A stretch of 64,000 bases of DNA from Dyadobacter psychrophilus (GTDB taxonomy: Bacteria; Bacteroidota; Bacteroidia; Cytophagales; Spirosomataceae), in contig NZ_FUZA01000002.1 in NCBI RefSeq assembly GCF_900167945.1, forward strand, positions 248,001-312,000. Reading direction: 5' to 3'. The notes beneath the pieces are model-generated. The model saw nothing but the letters and a program-made list of their open reading frames with translations, was not told where the DNA came from and ran no database searches. Made by a program: the position numbers and the translations under genes. How positions within the stretch are numbered: position 1 is the first letter of the stretch; every line of letters begins with the position of its first letter. Below are positions 60,696 to 64,000 of the stretch, in pieces.

Positions 60696-63600
60696 ATGAA
60701 TACAGCCGAACTGATATTGAACAAGGCAAATCCACTGCTCCCGGCTGAGGATTTTGACGGATTGCGAAAAGAAGGCATCCATCACATAGAAAAACTGGGC
60801 AGCGCAAACTGGACGGAATATAACGTCTCCGATCCCGGCATCACAATCCTGGAAGCAGTTTGCTACGCTATAACCGACTTGTCTTACCGCACCGGGTTCG
60901 ACATGAAGGACTTGCTGACTCCCGAGCATCTGGGCCCGGACACATTCAAAAAGATCTTTTACACAGCCCGCCAGATCCTGCACAGCAGTCCGCTGACAAT
61001 CACCGATTACCGAAAACTTATCATTGACATAGAAGGCGTCCGCAATGCGTGGGTTGAAATGAGTAAAGATTATGAGGTCCCGCTGTTTGTGGATTACAGT
61101 TACGTTAATGAAGAAGGCAAAGGCGATTGCGGTTGCGAAGAGAAGGAGCCGTGCCTGGGAAGGCTGGCGTTGGAGCTTGCCAAAGCCGAAAAGCGAAGGG
61201 AAGAGATCGATAAAATGATCGCGCAGAAGAATAAAGAAATTGCCGAACTAAACGATCAGATCAATGCTCCGGACAGCAAAAAAGACAAGGACAAGTTGCG
61301 CCGGCAAGTCGCAAGGCTGCAAAAGCTGGTTATCAGCTATCAGGAAGCAATCACTTACACAACCCAGTCCAAGATACTTGAATTGGAAGGCCTTCTCAAT
61401 GTCATGGTTGAATATGAAGAAGATGTAATCGAGGAAAAGCAGCGTGACCAGATCCGCGAAAAGGTGGTGCAGCGGTTGCATACGCACAGGAATTTATGCG
61501 AGGATTTCATCTCAGTGAATTCGGTTGTTTACGACGATTTTTCCGTCATGGGCCTTTTTGTACTGAAAGAAAATGCCAATCCCGAAGAGGTTTTCGCCAG
61601 GATCTGTTTTGAAATTTACCGTTACTTCACACCGTCCGTGCGCTTTTATACCATTGATCAAATGATGGAAAAGATCAATCCGGAGAATGGGCAGCATTAC
61701 ACCGTTGAGGAAATATTCGAGGGACCCGCTTTAAAACATGGCTTTATTGACACCCAAGAACTGGAAGGATCGGATCTTTTTCGTGACTTCCGCCTTTCCG
61801 ACCTGATCAATGCGATATGTGATGTCGAAGGCGTTGTGGCTGTTACCAATTTGTACATTCCTTTCGATGCGGCAGGAAATCCGCTAAATGACCTGGACGA
61901 TGCCAGCGTTTATTTCAATGACTGGATCAGAGAACTGCGTCGCCAGCGCAGAGTCGCCCGTTTGAAGTTGAAGAATTCCAAATTTATATTTTTAAAACAG
62001 CGCGAGGTTTTTACTTACGATTTTGTAAACGAAGATCCCGCTAAAAATCGGGCGGTAAGGCGTTTTGAAGATCTTAAAACGCAAGACCAAGATTACAAGC
62101 TGCGCGGCCACCAAAAAGACTTCCCTGTGCCAGTGGGTGAATATATGGAATTGGAAAACTATTATCCGGTTCAATATTCCCTCCCGCAATGCTACGGCGT
62201 GGGCGAGTATGAAGAGCTTCCTGAGACGCCGGTCAGCAAACGCGATACACAGGCCTACCAGCTGAAATGTTACCTGCTGTTTTTTGAGCAAATTCTGGCC
62301 AATTACCATGCGCAGCTCAATCATTTACGCGATATCTTTTCCTTTGATGAAAAGGTAGACCAAACTTACTATGCGCACCTGCTTTTTGAAATCAATAATC
62401 TCAAAGAACTCATTATCGATCACGATCCGATGCTGAATGAGTCGACTGAGCACTTTTTTGAAGAATTTGGAAAAATCCTGCAAGATATATTGGAGCCTGA
62501 GCACATGTTCCTGAAAAGACGCAACGCATTTCTGGACCATATGTTGGCGCGCTTTGGCGAGGATCTTACAGAATATGAAGCGCTGACCAGATATGTTTGG
62601 AAGGACAAGACTGGCACAAAACTCATTGGCGATAAGATCCGGCTTTTGCAGGATTACGTCCGCGTTAGTAAAGACCGTGGCGAAGGTCTCAACTATACAT
62701 TGCCCGATCAGGTTTGGGACACAGAAAATATTTCCGGTGCCGAGCGCCGGATCGGCAGGCTGCTGGGCTTTTCCAACATTACGCGGCACAGCCTGGCCGT
62801 AAATGCCATTGTGGTAATCGACATTGTGGAAGAAAAACCAGCGAAAGCGGGCGAAAAGAAAGACAAAGTTTACATTCAACTGGTGAATACAAATGCGGAT
62901 AACCAGGTGATATTATCTTCCAGGCCAATTTTTAAGGACAATTGCTGCATCGACGAAACGGTAAATTTGCTGCTTGGCCTGGCCGAGTCGAGAGTTAATT
63001 TTTATATCAACGGAAAAGTCAAATCGGTTTCGCGGAGCAAAACCAAAAATCAGCAAAGCGGTTCATTCCGTGTAGAACTGCGCGATAAAGATGGCGACAT
63101 AGTGGCTGTCAGCAACGAATTTGGCAACGATGAAAGTGCGAGAAAGCACATTGAGCTGATCATGGCTGTGGTTCGGAAAATCAATGATAATGAAGGCATG
63201 CACCTGGTGGAACATTTGCTGCTGCGTCCGAAGCTCGATACAGTGCTCGAATATGCAGATTATAACCTGAAAGATTACAAAGTGCCGCCCGCAATCAAAG
63301 TCAATACGCTGGACATTTGTCTGGATGCATGCGATCTGGGAAAAGGTTTGGGACAAAACACAGATTCGCACGATTATAAAATCAAGATCAGCCGCTTACC
63401 GGCAGATAAATGTTACAATGACGAGGCCTGGGTGATGGAGCTAATCCGGGTGAATGAGATCAAAAAAACGATCCAATCGCACAACAGCAAAGGAAAACCG
63501 GTCACAATTGAGGTAAAGTTACCGGCAAACCGCAGCATTCTTTTTAAAACCATTGCCCTGGATAATAAGCCCAAAATCCCAGATTTGCTTTCTTTCCGGC

Positions 63601-64000
63601 ACTACGAACAGTTACAGGACAGGCTGGCCGATTTGCGCGAATTTGGCTCAGAAATAAGCAATTATCAAATTCAGCGCTACACCGACGACATTGCGGATGG
63701 TTCTAAACGGGAGGATATTAAGTATTACTTCGAGATCAAAAATCCTGAAAACGACCAGGTCCTGGCAAGAAGCATTTACTACGGAACCATTCATGAGGCC
63801 CGGACAGAAATTGAAGCGATGGTAAGATACCTGGGTTATCAGCTCGATCTGTACTGCCAGGAAGATCCTTGCGACCACAACGAAGACCCTTACTCGTTCC
63901 GGGTGACGATCGTTTTGCCTTGCTGGGTGAGACGCTTCCGCGATAAAAGTTACCGCAACTTTGTGGAAAAAACCATCCGGACAGAGCTTCCCGCGCACAT
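60696..64000 (+). CDS. Second large baseplate protein (Afp12/Pvc12-like), 3' end outside window
   Basis: At least 1101 codons, running off the window. It begins MNTAELILNKANPLLPAEDFDGLRKEGIHHIEKLGSANWTEYNVSDPGITILEAVCYAITDLSYRTGF, the usual baseplate-wedge start with GITILE. A long charged helical section with coiled-coil character lies at about 152-265 (EKRREEIDKMIAQKNKEIAELNDQ). Later a cysteine motif occurs (QEDPCDHNEDPYSF). It is transcribed with the previous gene after a 12-base gap. Together the two form the baseplate wedge. The rest of the locus (fibre, tape measure, ATPase, cargo) should follow. Confidence 0.88.
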   Translation, partial: MNTAELILNKANPLLPAEDFDGLRKEGIHHIEKLGSANWTEYNVSDPGITILEAVCYAITDLSYRTGFDMKDLLTPEHLGPDTFKKIFYTARQILHSSPLTITDYRKLIIDIEGVRNAWVEMSKDYEVPLFVDYSYVNEEGKGDCGCEEKEPCLGRLALELAKAEKRREEIDKMIAQKNKEIAELNDQINAPDSKKDKDKLRRQVARLQKLVISYQEAITYTTQSKILELEGLLNVMVEYEEDVIEEKQRDQIREKVVQRLHTHRNLCEDFISVNSVVYDDFSVMGLFVLKENANPEEVFARICFEIYRYFTPSVRFYTIDQMMEKINPENGQHYTVEEIFEGPALKHGFIDTQELEGSDLFRDFRLSDLINAICDVEGVVAVTNLYIPFDAAGNPLNDLDDASVYFNDWIRELRRQRRVARLKLKNSKFIFLKQREVFTYDFVNEDPAKNRAVRRFEDLKTQDQDYKLRGHQKDFPVPVGEYMELENYYPVQYSLPQCYGVGEYEELPETPVSKRDTQAYQLKCYLLFFEQILANYHAQLNHLRDIFSFDEKVDQTYYAHLLFEINNLKELIIDHDPMLNESTEHFFEEFGKILQDILEPEHMFLKRRNAFLDHMLARFGEDLTEYEALTRYVWKDKTGTKLIGDKIRLLQDYVRVSKDRGEGLNYTLPDQVWDTENISGAERRIGRLLGFSNITRHSLAVNAIVVIDIVEEKPAKAGEKKDKVYIQLVNTNADNQVILSSRPIFKDNCCIDETVNLLLGLAESRVNFYINGKVKSVSRSKTKNQQSGSFRVELRDKDGDIVAVSNEFGNDESARKHIELIMAVVRKINDNEGMHLVEHLLLRPKLDTVLEYADYNLKDYKVPPAIKVNTLDICLDACDLGKGLGQNTDSHDYKIKISRLPADKCYNDEAWVMELIRVNEIKKTIQSHNSKGKPVTIEVKLPANRSILFKTIALDNKPKIPDLLSFRHYEQLQDRLADLREFGSEISNYQIQRYTDDIADGSKREDIKYYFEIKNPENDQVLARSIYYGTIHEARTEIEAMVRYLGYQLDLYCQEDPCDHNEDPYSFRVTIVLPCWVRRFRDKSYRNFVEKTIRTELPAH

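Noticed and set aside
50045-64000. Prophage instead of eCIS
   Set aside because: DUF4255, DUF5908 and CIS_tube-type genes and the lack of capsid, terminase, portal, lysis or integrase genes in the visible part point to an injection system. Downstream genes could still change this.
1-64000. tRNA, rRNA, CRISPR array or insertion sequence
   Set aside because: No cloverleaf, repeat-spacer pattern or transposase-like reading frame was found on reading the window.

Overview
The window looks like a chromosome segment of an environmental Bacteroidota, most like the Cytophagales (Spirosoma/Dyadobacter-type). The evidence is two SusC/SusD pairs, many lipoproteins and secreted proteins with Bacteroidota-style signal peptides, FtsX-type permeases, WG-repeat, DUF6152, DUF4932 and KilA-N proteins, weak ribosome-binding sites, and one promoter element of the Bacteroidota TAnnTTTG type. 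The genus is inference. I see no tRNA, rRNA, CRISPR array or insertion sequence.

Layout. 1-1927: C-terminal half of purL, followed by a compound hairpin/REP-like element. 2047-5178: small lipoprotein, DUF6152 and DUF6644 proteins, then a TetR regulator divergent from a membrane protein/cupin pair with two clear operator-like repeats between them. 5262-8887: a lipoprotein gene preceded by a perfect 12-bp inverted repeat, translationally coupled to a stand-alone 2H phosphoesterase, then a Fic enzyme whose C-terminus is a second copy of the same 2H phosphoesterase. This is the most unusual gene arrangement in the window. 8988-14755: WG-repeat protein, 2OG-Fe(II) oxygenase, Fpg/Nei glycosylase, two small proteins and a large MscS-type channel.

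15225-34900 is one large sugar-acid catabolic locus. It holds susCD, a ManD-like dehydratase, a LacI regulator, a second enolase-superfamily dehydratase, a DgoD-like galactonate dehydratase, a second susCD, a PQQ dehydrogenase with a cytochrome c domain, dgoK, a KDPG/KDPGal aldolase and an MFS carrier. Three copies of TTAATCGATTAA (two before the first susC, one between lacI and the second dehydratase) are the likely LacI operators. All three dehydratases start with a twin-arginine-type signal. This suggests that oxidation and dehydration of the sugar happen in the periplasm, and that only the 2-keto-3-deoxy acid enters the cytoplasm for kinase and aldolase.

34919-49781 is mixed: a DUF5615/DUF433 toxin-antitoxin-like pair, GNAT, lipoproteins, DUF4932, a Tat-tagged threonine-aldolase-like protein, a very repetitive Arg/Pro/Thr-rich protein, a large propeller/HEAT/cytochrome c protein, LysR, an ABC permease, DUF1801 and a KilA-N protein with an inverted repeat at its start.

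50045-64000 (running off the end) is the structural core of an extracellular contractile injection system (eCIS, Afp/PVC-like): DUF4255 cap protein, sheath, two tube proteins, DUF5908, hub/LysM-type protein, VgrG-like spike, PAAR tip, gp25 baseplate, and two very large baseplate proteins. The ATPase, tape measure, fibre and cargo genes are not in view and are probably downstream.
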